A stretch of DNA of 64,000 nucleotides, from assembly GCA_020746875.1 (NCBI GenBank), contig JAGTJL010000004.1, positions 2,914,001-2,978,000 on the forward strand. The letters run 5' to 3'. The notes below the pieces were generated by a model that made no database searches, was not told where the DNA came from, and saw only the letters and a list, made by a program, of their open reading frames with translations. Of the stretch, positions 48,198 to 59,720 are shown piece after piece (the first letter of the stretch is position 1; each line of letters opens with the position of its first letter). Source of the stretch: Rhexocercosporidium sp. MPI-PUGE-AT-0058 (taxonomy: Eukaryota > Ascomycota > Leotiomycetes > Helotiales). Both the position numbers and the translations under genes were made by a program.

Positions 48198-48442
48198 AAT
48201 AATCATTCGGGGATTGGGAATGGGATGGGGAAATCGGCAAAAAATCGGCTCGAATCAGCAGACCACAATGCATTTCATGATACCGACACCTTTCGATTGT
48301 CTCTCTTGGTATTCCTTCTCGATTATCATTACTTGTTTAGATTTTTGTATACTTTTGATGCCGCCCAACCTTGACTCCGCATAGCCTTCTCAAAATATGT
48401 CGCAGACCGCTTTTCCTGGGTTCCTTACACCTTCCACCACAC

Positions 48443-49955
48443 TCACAGCCTCTCGACCCAAACCCTCTTATCCTCCCACTGTTCCCTCCACCCAACAGCA
48501 GCACACAGCCTAGGCAAAACCTGAAAATCCTCCCACGGAATATTTGCCAACTCAACAACCTCCAAGGGAGCAGTCTGCCGCCCAAGCAATACGGATTGTT
48601 TGATTTGACCTTGCTCTTGCGCCGGAATCGAACTCAGGTTCAGATACCGCAGAGTAGATGCTCGTGTGTGCCTCCTTTTATCTGACTCTGCGACAGAATT
48701 TAAACGATGGCGCAGCCTACATAGTGCAATAGCATGCTTCATGGGCTCCAATATCGCTTCATGCTTGGCTTCTTCTTTGGTCGGTTCCTGCTTGGGGCAT
48801 GACCGGTACTCGTCTTGGAACTCGTGTGCGGGGTGAAGAAGCATGCTCTCGATATCGTACATGTCGAGGTTTCGTCCAACGCTCAACTCTTCCAGCTGGC
48901 CACACAATTTCTGGAGATGTGGGATGTTGCTTGGCCCCATGTTCGACATGCTGAGGTCGAGAGAACGGAGGGTCCGAGGTGCCTGGGAAAGGAAAGTGTT
49001 GATCTGTCTTTCACTGAGTGGTGCTTCGTCGGCGATATAGCCTGCTTTGAGAACCCCCAAAGAATCTTTCACTGCTGGGTGAGAAATCAAGAAAGTGACG
49101 AGCTCGTCCAGCTCCAGGTTTCGACATCCCCAGATATTTAGGTGCGTCAGTTTCGCCGATGATGGAATTGATGAAAGAGCTTCCACTGTCACACAAGTCC
49201 TGCTCACATCCAAGATCCTCAATTTCCTCATACTTGGGAGCAAAGACTCCAGAACTCCAGGGATGTGCAACCCACCCGCCCCGGAAGTATCGGTGAACCT
49301 CAAACTTCTGATCGAGCTCGGCAAATCATCTGGTAAGACATCGAATGCACCTCTCAACATCTGCGTCTTGTCATTCAATTGACTGACATCCAGTGTGAGT
49401 GATTCTAGATCTGGTAGTCCAAATATAAGTTTGTGCAACATTCCGACGTCCTTGACATGACCAAGTGATAATCGAAGATCCTGTAGTCGAGGGAGACGAG
49501 ATATCTTGTCATGAGTGAGGTTATACCCGCAAAGAGCAGATCGAGTGATGTCGAATGTCCGGACTAAAGGGCTCAATTCAGGATTTTTTTCTAAGGCGTC
49601 GAAAAACCGGGTTATTGACGAGACCTTCGGAGTTCGAATGTTGGGCTCCCGGTAAACCATGAACAAGGCGATGTCGTGAAATCGATGAGAGGTTTGAAGA
49701 CATGATAGCAAACTATTTGGTCGACTGGAAATATCGCCTGCAGATTGTTAGAGGTAATCTAGTATAGGAGTGACTTTACGTACCTGGCAAGGCATGAGGA
49801 ATATCCCAGCCTTTTCTCCTTGCAGGTGCGGCGACGTAGAGTAGGATTCTGGTTAGAAGTTCTGTGGGAAGACGCTCAAGGGGGGATGAGCTGGCAGCAT
49901 GAGATGGTGCCCCTTTCACAGTGGACACCCAGTCCATGAATGATATGACAGCCAT
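48443..49955 (-). CDS. F-box / leucine-rich-repeat protein
   Basis: A probable substrate adaptor of an SCF ubiquitin ligase. Exon 1 (49955-49784) begins MAVISFMDWVSTVKGAPSHA and holds an F-box-like helix (SPLERLPTELLTRILLYVA). Exon 2 (49737-48443) continues with SSRPNSLLSCLQTSHRFHDI, the second half of the F-box, then degenerate LRRs (LPRLQDLRLSLG, LRILDVSRTCVTVEALSSI, LTHLNIWGCRNLELDEL, LRSLDLSMSNMG). Total 488 residues. The chosen ATG is the first true one; the frame is open further upstream without ATG. The target is unknown. Confidence 0.82.
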
Positions 49956-50974
49956 TTCGACGGTTGACTTGACTGAGTGACGAGGATGAAGAAAAGCAGT
50001 CAAACAATACAAAGATATTGCGTCAAGATGAAAAATCGATTGAAATCCTCAACTCACAGTTCTTTGAAGGACATTTGTTGACTTTCGAAACCCCAATTTT
50101 ACTTCAGGAAGCCTCATAATATATGGGGAAAAGTTGTCCTCACGATGCATCTAGAACTAGACCTCACGTTTTGATGACTGACTGACTTACTTGCCTTGCC
50201 ATCCTCGTCATCACGACAGAATTGAAACAAATTTGCCTGGATCCGTGCCTGCATCCGCGAGACAATTCCTGTTCCAAGCCCAAGCTACATCCAATCGTCT
50301 CACCCATTTCCCCAGCTATTATAAATCGTGCACCAAAACCACTCACTTCTCAAAATACCCTCATCTCATCCATCTCATCACGACATGCCCACCAACCGCG
50401 CCAAGATCACCGCCATCCAATCACCCCCCGCACTTTTATAAATCGTGCGTACTTTGACTAAACTTCACACCTCGTGCCGAGTTGCACTGGCACTGTATTA
50501 CCCCATAGTCCAAGGAGCTTGGTCGGCATTACCCCATAATATTGAGCCTTTTCAAGGTGTGTTACCGGTTACGTAACGAGAGACTGTTGTTGGATGTGCC
50601 GGCCCAGCCGCCAAGATAGTCTTCAAGGCACGTGGAGCCAGCCAGCCCGCAGGGTAAAAGGGAGCAGGGGCAATGGAGGCGAGCCAAGTATCGCCATCGC
50701 CATCGCCATCGTGGATTATTTGCAAAAAAAAAACCTTTGCAGTGCGGAATTGACGCGTTCCCAATAACATGACGTAGTGGAATAAAATAAATCTTCGGTG
50801 GCGTTGGTGCTGATGAGCCGAGATCCTGGATAAGAACAAACCTTCGACTTCCAGCAGCACACAAACTCGCCATTGGGTCTTAACATAGGAAGTAAAAAGT
50901 GCGAAGAATTGGGATCATCGCTACTTATTGATTACAGTTCTATAATACTACATTTTATGGACTCCTATTACTCT
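49956..50974. promoter_or_regulatory. Intergenic region between F-box and BRD8-like genes
   Basis: One kilobase; F-box gene promoter on one side and BRD8-like 3' flank on the other. It holds a TTATAAATCGTGC duplication (about 50320 and 50438) and a CGCCAT iteration near 50690-50710. No gene is supported. Confidence 0.35.
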
Positions 50975-53695
50975 TCATCCCTTTCTTCGTCGCTTCACAG
51001 TTCCTGTGTTTCCGACATGTGAATCTCCATCGCCAGCCAGCTCATCGACATCGTCATCTTCTGCCGGTTGTCTGACTGCAGAACTCTCCCTCATCTCTTC
51101 ACTTCTTCGTTCGGCACTCCTAAGACTCCCAACAACCTTCTCAACATCCGCAAACATAGCTTTCGTGTCCTTGACAATTCCATCCACATCAAATTCGTAG
51201 CCAATGACATCTCCCTTGTCCTTCCCATTCTCGTGAAATCTTCTGCCAAGTCCTCGGTCCGGGTCAGCGTTGAACATGATGGCATTCGCAAACATCCGCA
51301 TCAATTCCTTCTCGAGCTGAGCGTAGTTGATGATGCCTTTGGGTGGGATGAGATCTTCAGAAATGGGAAGCCAAAGACTTGAAGCAGCAGGGTTCGCATT
51401 CAGATTTGGATCCTCGGCGACAGCTGCCGTTGCAGCACGAGAGCCAGCCACGATTGCAGATCGAATAGACTTCAAATCTTGAGGTCGAAGAATAAGATTT
51501 TTGTAGCCAGGGGCATCACGCTCCTTGACGGGAAATGAAAACGTGCTTGCATTTTTGTGTCCTGCAATCGATTCCAAGGCAGACGAGGATATCTTAGGGA
51601 ACGCCTTCGTCCAGAGAACAAGGGTCGGTGGATTCGAGGGCCTGGCTTCAATGGGTGTAAATGGAATGCTAGGTGCCCGTTTTCTCTTCATCGACTTCGT
51701 AGAGGAAGGGCCTGCCCGAGGATGTTGAGGTAACTCATCGGCAGTAGTATCACCAGCATCGTCGATTCCGATGGGTGTCGCAACTTCTTGCTTCACGTTA
51801 CGGTTGATATTGTCGTTGTCCAAAGACAGCTCATCGGCGTGAGACATGACAGACTGGCTTCTGTGGGAATTTGCAACAACGGACGATGCTGTACTGCCAG
51901 CTCGACCACGGTAACTTACGCGTGGAATTTTGGGTCTGTGCTGCTTCTTTGGCTGCTCCACTGATTGCAAAGCTTTTGCAGGCTCAGGGTTCTTCGGCGT
52001 CTTCTTTTTGGGGGTTTTCTTCTCGGGCGGCTTGACTGGGTGTAAGACTGGACTCAGCGGCTCCATCTTTGGGGGATCGAAGGGCGCGAGTGTTTTGGGA
52101 GTAGAAGCTGATGGATTTGGTGTCCACACTGTTCCACTTCCAGTGCTATGTCGAGGCAAGCCCCGTGAGAATGGAGTCTGGGGGAGAACAGAAGCTTTGC
52201 GCTCAAGACCAGCATTGTAAGGGGAGTTGTATGTTTTGGGTTGCTGTTGAACAATATTTGGTTGTTGAAAGGACGCACGATGATTCTGCTGTGGTGGCAA
52301 TTGTTGACTTCCCGAGAAGGGTATGTATTGCTGATTAAATGGAATTGGTCCATTAGCGGAGGGAGATCTTTGATGAGGTGTGTATTGGGCAGCAGATGGA
52401 GGAGCCTGCATAATAGGTGTTCCCGGAAACATTTGCGGGTTATGTTGCATCATAGGGGAACCGTGAGGAGGAGGATATGGCATCATGGGAGCTCCATGAG
52501 GGGGCACTTGGTGCATCATGGGTGATCCCTGAGGACCTTGCTGCAACAGAGGAGATCCAGAATGAGCACGGTGTTGACCAGCAGCATCCGCCAGTGCGTC
52601 AAGAGGCATGGCAGGAGAGCTGGGTGGTCTGTGGGTGCTATTTGAAGGAGGGATACCTATTTGGTTTGGATGTTGATTGATTGGAGATGATGGTACATGT
52701 GGTTGAGGAGGAGGGACCCCACGAGGACTGGAGAATGGTCTCGATTGATGTGCTTGTGGTTGGGGTTGAGATTGCGGGGGATATTGGTTGAACTGTCCGT
52801 TATGAGGCGATTGAAAGCTGGACTGTGAAAGAGTCTCCCATTGCTTGTAGCTAGCTGGGTGTTGGCTAGAGTGCATGAGAGGGTGACCTTGGTGAGAAGG
52901 AGGTTGGCCTTGGCCAAATCCTGGTGGGTTCTGTCTTTGTTCCAATTGATAGCCTTGAAGAGGTGAAGGTCCATGTGGTCCAATGCTTCCACTTCTTGGA
53001 ACAGGGGGAGGGAAGCCTTGAATTCGAGTTGGCTCTGGCATCCTCGAAGAGACTGACGTAGCATCTTTGTTGAGGACATTGCTGCTTGACGGAGCCTCGG
53101 GCTTTGGAGATGGTAGAGGAGAGTTTGGTTTGGATGGCAGCTTCACAGACTCTGGTATAATTTCCTGAGTCAAGGTCACCTGTATACCATTCGCCTTTGG
53201 TGTTTCCGTAACAGTCCCATTCAAGACCCTGTCTTCCTCCAATATCTTGTCGTCCCATTCTCCTCTCTCGATCTCCCGAATCTCTTCCTGAATCGCAGCA
53301 TATCTCCTCTCGTCCTCTTGAATCGCCTTCACCATAAACTCTCGATATCGCGCGTAGAGACAATCCACTAACGAAGGTAACTTCTCCTTGTATTCCTGAG
53401 CATCCTTGATCGATGGAGAAGGAGGTGTTGGAAGCTTTCGTTTCTTCGACGTGTGGTCATCCTGAACCTCCTCTTCCGCCCTTATCTCATCACGCAACAG
53501 CTGCAGATAGAGTTGTCGTAGGGCTTCGGCGCTCAGTCTCTGCGCGTCGTACGTCTCCGCGTCCTTGACTATGCTATTGTTCGTGAGAAGGCTCGAGATC
53601 CTGTCGAAATCTTGCTCTTCCGTGCCGTATGCGACCAACGTTTGGAATAGAAGTAGACATTCTAGTGGCGTATAGGCTGCTGCCGTGGAATTCAT
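50975..53695 (-). CDS. BRD8-like bromodomain protein (NuA4 histone acetyltransferase subunit)
   Basis: A nuclear chromatin protein of 906 residues. The N-terminus (AYTPLECLLLFQTLVAYGTE, then DAQRLSAEALRQLYLQLLRD) is the conserved region of fungal BRD8 proteins. A coiled coil follows (YREFMVKAIQEDERRYAAIQ), then a long Pro/Gln/His-rich disordered middle with repeated GSPMM/GAPMM-like motifs, a basic KKTPKKKTPKNPEPAK stretch and a C-terminal bromodomain-like region (INYAQLEKELMRMFANAIMF, with NADP for the acetyl-lysine Asn). The ATG at 53695 is the first in frame. The frame stays open upstream to an acceptor-like CTAACAG near 53790 but begins with GTG, so the region beyond 53695 is taken as leader. 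Confidence 0.85.
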   Translation of the reverse strand: MNSTAAAYTPLECLLLFQTLVAYGTEEQDFDRISSLLTNNSIVKDAETYDAQRLSAEALRQLYLQLLRDEIRAEEEVQDDHTSKKRKLPTPPSPSIKDAQEYKEKLPSLVDCLYARYREFMVKAIQEDERRYAAIQEEIREIERGEWDDKILEEDRVLNGTVTETPKANGIQVTLTQEIIPESVKLPSKPNSPLPSPKPEAPSSSNVLNKDATSVSSRMPEPTRIQGFPPPVPRSGSIGPHGPSPLQGYQLEQRQNPPGFGQGQPPSHQGHPLMHSSQHPASYKQWETLSQSSFQSPHNGQFNQYPPQSQPQPQAHQSRPFSSPRGVPPPQPHVPSSPINQHPNQIGIPPSNSTHRPPSSPAMPLDALADAAGQHRAHSGSPLLQQGPQGSPMMHQVPPHGAPMMPYPPPHGSPMMQHNPQMFPGTPIMQAPPSAAQYTPHQRSPSANGPIPFNQQYIPFSGSQQLPPQQNHRASFQQPNIVQQQPKTYNSPYNAGLERKASVLPQTPFSRGLPRHSTGSGTVWTPNPSASTPKTLAPFDPPKMEPLSPVLHPVKPPEKKTPKKKTPKNPEPAKALQSVEQPKKQHRPKIPRVSYRGRAGSTASSVVANSHRSQSVMSHADELSLDNDNINRNVKQEVATPIGIDDAGDTTADELPQHPRAGPSSTKSMKRKRAPSIPFTPIEARPSNPPTLVLWTKAFPKISSSALESIAGHKNASTFSFPVKERDAPGYKNLILRPQDLKSIRSAIVAGSRAATAAVAEDPNLNANPAASSLWLPISEDLIPPKGIINYAQLEKELMRMFANAIMFNADPDRGLGRRFHENGKDKGDVIGYEFDVDGIVKDTKAMFADVEKVVGSLRSAERRSEEMRESSAVRQPAEDDDVDELAGDGDSHVGNTGTVKRRRKG

Positions 53696-55767
53696 GCCCC
53701 AGTGATCTCGCCAGCGCCCGAGGGGGTTTTCGCCGCTGGAAGACAAAAGATGGATGGGAGCCACGACGACGAGAATCTGTTCCTGTTAGGATTTGGAGGT
53801 TATTGGGAGCGCGGAGAGCTTACGCAGTGGCAGAGATAGGGCCCACAAGCAATTAAAATCGCGACTTAATAGCTGTCATGGGGGTGGGTGATGGTGTTGG
53901 GTCGTTGTCGCAATCGATGATGCTATTCAGAACAGTTTTCGAAGAATCGAAGGTGTCACGTGTCAATCAGTTCTGGTCCACTGAGGCGAAGAAAGAATGT
54001 TGGCGGGATGCTGTGACTTCCTTCCACCTTCATCTCTAGTCTTAATTACCTTTGAAATTCGCAGTAATTCCATTATTCATTGTTGATGTTCAATTGCGAC
54101 TCTTGCTGGTACTCTGGACGCGGTGCCTTCCAATCGAAAGACTCTCCGTCCTTTCTTTCGCAAAGATGCTGTATCAAGCCGTTTTGCTTGATGAATAGGC
54201 AGTGAAAATATACAGAGCTCAGGCGCTCGGTAGATTTGATCCATAAGCTTGCCTTTACAGAAGTATTTTTTATCTGGTGGAAATTTCAACTCGTGTTTAT
54301 ATTCACGGCATATTCCTCTAGCCATACCTTTGCATTTTGGTTTTTTAAATTCTCAATCTTCTCTCTTTTAGTTCTTCCCTGGCTTAATGTATGCATTGGC
54401 AAGAGTGATGCTTGTTTCTTGTTTTCTTGTCCCTTCTGAGTTATCTTTGGGCTTGAAGGGAGTGATTCTCTGCCTTCACCAAGATTTGAAATCACAGCTC
54501 GGAAACTCAAGCATTGGTCGCTAGAAAAGACTAGGGTTGTTTTCTCTATTCCGATTATCGTTTCCAGTGCTCTAGACAAGATTCGGCCCACATAACGATT
54601 GACAATCTTCCCAGAGATGAACCTCGTCTAGTTGAAGTCAATCTTCTTTTAGTCAAAAGAGAAGTAGAAATCAACGATGGCTACTCCTACATTCTATAGC
54701 ACCGTAGTATACAGATATTGTAATCACTTTCCAATCCTTTCCTTATTATGATACAATCCTATTATACTATATATAGGAGCATAACTACGACTATTTCAAT
54801 CATTTAAAGCAGGAGGTACTTCTCGTCTAAGGCAGCAACAACAATGGTGCTACAACAAAATGGACCAAACAACGCAACGCACTGGATTCAAATGTAATAA
54901 GATTCTATTCTCTACCGGCTAGGTCCTTGCGAGGGTCTTGTTATCTAGCCTCTTTAGGTAAAAAAAATGTCCGGGCGGATCGTTCACGCCAAAACAACTA
55001 AATGGGTACAGTACAAGTATTTGATTTGAACGCAAGATGATCCAGGACTACGTTTCACGACTTCCAAGTACCCTCACTCGCTAATTACTGCTCTACAAGC
55101 ACAAGACCTCCAGCTTCTAGAACGATGTTCCTGAACCATCACGGGTATCAAGCCGAGGTTAACTGCATATGTTCCAGATAACCAAACGCAGAACTTCACA
55201 CTACCCAACTAGGCTCAACATCAAGATAAATATATCCCCTATGATTCCCTTCCCTAATCCCCCCCCCTCAAAACACTGCCTCATCATGAACCATTCATGC
55301 CACCACTCATGCCTCAATCATCAGGCCGCAGGCGGATCATCATGCCCCCGCCCAGCCCAACGCAAACCCAAGCCATTTCGCGTATCAGATTACAGGCATG
55401 AGATGGTCAAATTGCGGCCATGCCCCTTTGTGCTGGAAGTCTCCGCATGACATCCCTAATATCTTCTGACGGCCAGCCGCAAAACAACAAGCAGCTCCCT
55501 TCATGATTCTTCCTTCCAGATCTGCAACTTCAGCCTATTATTCCGCTCCACGCAGAAGGGGAAAGAACTGAGGAGGGCCAGGCACGAAGCGGACACTAGC
55601 CGGATACCCCTTATTTTGTCATCGGTCGCCAGCCAATTTAGCTCTGAAGATCCGCATACTTTATTTACATTACCTCGTACCTACTGCACCTCCTCACGAA
55701 ATCCGATCTTCCTACAATCCTCATATTTACCCATCTCTTCTCTGACCTTCCCGTTTCTATATTTATC
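53696..55767. other. 2 kb intergenic region
   Basis: Includes the leader of the BRD8-like gene with a probable 5'UTR intron (donor GTAAGC near 53824, acceptor near 53790). The rest has short frames only, some hydrophobic by chance (54236-54439). No RNA gene was recognised. Confidence 0.35.
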
Positions 55768-56357
55768 ATGTCGGACGAAGAAATGGATCGGGAGTGGAAG
55801 CCCAGCAACCGACCCCAATCGTAAGTATCGTAGCTTGCTTGGACCATGGACTTGCGCAGTGCTGATTGCTACAGAACTATGGCCAAATCATTCTCCCTCG
55901 CCCTCAACGACCTCTTCAAGATAGACAATAGCATCACCGACTTGGATGCAGCTGTATCAGAGAAGTGCGAATCCTCCTAGTCATTTGCGACACTGTTCTG
56001 ACCCCTCACAGGAAGAAAGCTGTCTCTACCCAAACCTCCGAACTCGAAGCCCTTGAAGCCAGATTGAAAGCAACCGAAGAGAGACTGAAGCTCGCAGCAG
56101 CGACGGGGGGGAGTCAGGGTAAACCATCAGGGAGATCTAGTCCGCGGCAACGTGTGCCGCTGGGGGATACATTCAAAGAAAACCCTACAAGCCCTCTGTC
56201 CGCAGAGTTCAGACCGAAGAATGGCAGCTATGCACCAGGAGATCTTCCACCCACTCCAGGACCCAGCGAAGGTGAATCCGATTCCGATTATGTCCTTGTT
56301 GAAAGAAGGACCAGTGCTGACAGGAGGCAAGATGGAGATATCCCACAACAGAAGTGA
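55768..56357 (+). CDS. Small coiled-coil protein of unknown function
   Basis: Three exons (55768-55820, 55875-55964, 56012-56357) give 162 residues. The N-terminus MSDEEMDREWKPSNRP is acidic. A helical part follows (SFSLALNDLFKIDNSITDL), then a heptad-like coiled coil (TSELEALEARLKATEERLKL), a Ser/Pro-rich linker and a C-terminal acidic EGESDSDYVLVERR. All three junctions have standard GT-AG signals and keep the frame. I do not recognise the family. It could be a small scaffold or regulatory protein. Confidence 0.72.
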
Positions 56358-57799
56358 TCGATTGCTGCATTATTTTTGGAGTACGGTGAATTTGGGCGGC
56401 TTTGCACACACTCGTTGGATAATGGGTTGCATTGTATATACCACTGATTGCAAGAGATGCTTTTATTTTTGTCGAAGGGGTCTGCGATTACCCCACCTCG
56501 CGTTGTGCAACATACCACGAGCCGATTTCAATTCCACGAACATTCTCTTCTACAAGCGGGGATCGTTCGAGGTGACGACTCAAAGTGTTTGTTTGAGTGT
56601 TGGAAGATTCTTCAACCTTCGGTTTGATTGCGCGAGAGTTGTAGATTGATGTGGGGGTGGTGGCCCCTTTGTTTGGGCTATGGATGATCGTTGTTGGGTG
56701 GATCAGGCTTATACTCAGGGTTAATATCTTGAATGTGTTGGATGCTATACTTTCTGTGTCATGCTCGACTGCATTTTCTGCAGATGGTTTGCAGAAGTCT
56801 GCAGATTAAAATGTGTCGCCCTAGTTACGATAGCATCGTCGATGAGACTGTCGCTGTTGTCGTTCTTCACACTGCCAGCTGTTTTCAATTCATAACAATA
56901 TCATGCAATTTCCCCTATGACATGATTAGCGTCTTCCCTCTGGTTAATTTCTCATTTCAGTCTAGGAATCGACTTCTCCCCATCCCAGAACACATATCAA
57001 CAACATCTTCCGAGTAGATTCAATAACCGACCAAGGACTGATGTGGTCTTCTCTATCTTCTTCCCCCGTCACGCACGCTTTTTATTTACCTATATCTCAC
57101 CTGCGTAATTCACAGATGCAACCCATTTGCGCCGAGAGAAAAGAAAGAAGCATATCCCCGAATGTTGCCGGAGGAGCTTCGAGCTCACTTTGTTAACAAA
57201 GCATGGAATGTTCTATCCTTGGTAAGAAGATTATGTACGGGCGTGCCGGAATTATGACTATTGCGCCCATCAGCAGAAAGTACGGTATCCCGCTTCTCTC
57301 GGCCTGTCTCGTTACTGCCACAAGCTTGAGCATCACACATGTGATGGTTTCCGGGGCACAACATGTCTGCCAAGCGTTAAGCGCCACTAGACGGAGAATC
57401 ATCGCATACGTCTAATCACAATCGCAGTCTATACAGTAAACGAGACGCACTATGCATAGATCTGTACGCTTTTCTTTTTGGACTTCAGCCTCGTCTTGCA
57501 CCAGTGTTAGAAGTGAGGGGTCATGAGACCAGTGACCGACTGCCTGTTGGCATTTGCCTTGCCGGGCTCTGTACTACCTTGCGCATCCCTTCTAGCCAAC
57601 TTCCCTTCTTCTCTTCTGACAAACAAGATCGTACCGTAAGAACATACTTCCAACATACTCCCCTGTGTCTGACTGATTCACGCCATTGTGGCAGGCTGGT
57701 GGAATTGTTAGTCCGCCCCTTCCTACACGGCTTGTTGGCGCTGAATCTCTCGAACGACCTCGGGCTTTGTCATGGAAGTGGTCGAACGCTTCCACGACA
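56358..57799. other. 1.4 kb intergenic region
   Basis: The 3' flank of the coiled-coil gene and the promoter of the next gene. Short frames only. Confidence 0.35.
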
Positions 57800-59356
57800 A
57801 TGCAATCTCTCCACCCGATGCAACCTGGAGAAAGCATTCCCCATGAGCGAACATGTTCTATGCATAAAGATGAGAGGATCAAAGTGTGCTGGGGTAGATT
57901 GAAGAAAGGTCAACCATGTACTAACAAGGCTGTGCCGTCAGGCAATCTCGACGTAAGTTGAGGGTTGAGACTACTCCTCTCAAATGACTCACTTCAGGTT
58001 AGATTCCGTACTCAATAATCCTATACTGACTTGACCTAGGAAGTGCCAACATGTGGTGTGCATCGTCGACTTACAAGGAAATCAGCTTCATGCGTTGCAA
58101 CACTTTCATGTGGTTTCCAATGCAAAAAGACTTGCCTTTTCCGAGTCCATGGATTCCAACTTTGCTCCCTACATGAAGATAACTCGACTGCATGCTATTT
58201 CATGAAGATTCCGATCGAGTTGCGTCAACGCATCTATGGGTATCTTCTCCCAGCCAAGCCCATACAAGCTCGCAAGTCAGAACGCGGGTCAGTCCATCTA
58301 GTGTGGCTTGAAATTCTCCGTGCCAATCGTCAAATTCATGAAGAAGGTATCCAGCTTCTCTACGGCACAGGATCCTTTGTGATTGAAATTTGCAAAGACG
58401 GTCTGAGTATGTGTCACTCACCTGCTGTACGCCAGACCTACAAACCACCTCCCAGGTTTCTGGGTCCTCCATCGGGGATCGGGAACCATGCGTTACAGGA
58501 TTATCAGCTGCAGTTGATGCTCCTCGAGCAGCAGAACAAAAAGCGTCTCATGTTGGGAAGACAGCAGCTCGAGGCGAACGGCGAATCTTCGCAACAGGTC
58601 AGAAAACAACCATCATCCGTGAATGGTATGATGTCTAGCCCTCCGCCTCTTAGCCCGAATCACTTCAGCATGATTCGGTCATTTGTTATAGACATACGCC
58701 TTGACGATACGCAGATATGGGCGCAGCAATTTTCCAGATACTACAATCCTGATGAGCCAATAGTGCCTGAGGTGTTGGAGAAGGCACTTTTCGAGTATTG
58801 CGATCATCTACACAAACTAGTCAGCAGACTTCAATTGCAGCAGCTCTCCCGTCTTCATATCAAAATTAGATTCGGTGGAACGTATTATACGCGGGAAAAA
58901 GCACTGGGAGCAGCTCAGTTGCTTCTCGAACCCTTTCGACGTCTCCGGAATATCGCCCAGGCAGATGTTCTTTCCGCGACCGTGCAAGCTCCGGGAGAGG
59001 ATGAGTTGGAATTTCTTCCGATTCTCTCCAAATACATCCACTACTGGTCTCTCGACTTGAAGAGTTCCAGACCGCCCGATTATTCTCCAGTCTTCGAAGC
59101 TTATTGGCAGCTTGAGGACATGGTGAAGACTCTAAGGAATTACTACAGGCCGGATCTCAGACTTGATCAACTACCAGATTACTTGCATGGCGCAAGAGTT
59201 GCGAGAGAAGCTAATGACATGGAAACTTTTGGGGTTATCTGGGGTCAGGTTGTGAATATTCACATGGATTATCTAAACAGTCAGAAAGAATTCCAGACGA
59301 ATATGGCTATGACGATTGACAGGATTAACAGCCTACTGGCGGGAGAATATGATTAG
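57800..59356 (+). CDS. Cys-rich F-box-like protein
   Basis: Two exons (57800-57952 and 58040-59356) give 489 residues. The N-terminal 110 residues carry paired Cys/His motifs: CSMHKDERIKVCWGRLKKGQ, then PCTNKA; VPTCGVHRRL; CVATLSCGFQCKKTC; LCSLHED. This suggests a small zinc-binding module. A short F-box-like helix follows (MKIPIELRQRIYGYLLPAKP), then LEILRANRQIHEEGIQLLYG, a pattern common in fungal F-box/2EXR-like proteins. The rest is helical with a Gln-rich stretch (LQLMLLEQQNKKRL). A role in ubiquitin ligation or protein interaction is possible. The start is the first ATG in frame with the Cys motifs. Confidence 0.78.
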
Positions 59357-59720
59357 TGGTGTTTTAGTCTTTTTTTTTCCTTCTTCTTTTTTTGGAGTTA
59401 GCACTGTGGACTCAAATAATTCTGTTTGGACGAAGTCGGTAATTATGTTTGTGGTATTCAAGCGTTTGGCATAATTGGTCTTGGAGGGGCTAACAGATTA
59501 TTCTAGGATCGAGATGGAGGGAAGGAACCTTGGAGTGAATGTGACTAGGATTTGATTCTTTTTTATATGCTTGCCTTGGGACTTGGTGCCTTTAGGAATT
59601 GTTAATCATGCAAAATATCTTCAATCGTTGTCCTTCAAAATATATAGACGTGACTGGGGTTTGTTCCAGCCGACCTCAATTAAGCAGAGTACTCGCGGTT
59701 CGCTTTCTACCCGCTATCAC
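59357..59720. other. Convergent intergenic stretch
   Basis: 364 bp between two convergent genes. A T-rich tract near 59368-59394 is the only feature. Confidence 0.35.

Noticed and set aside
50975..53764. BRD8-like start at 53764
   Set aside because: That codon is GTG on the minus strand; the first ATG in frame, at 53695, directly precedes the conserved N-terminus.
54236..54439. Small hydrophobic plus-strand ORF resembling a membrane peptide
   Set aside because: AT-rich DNA easily gives Phe/Leu-rich frames; its first codon is ATC, so it has no true ATG start there, and it shows no splice or conserved motif.
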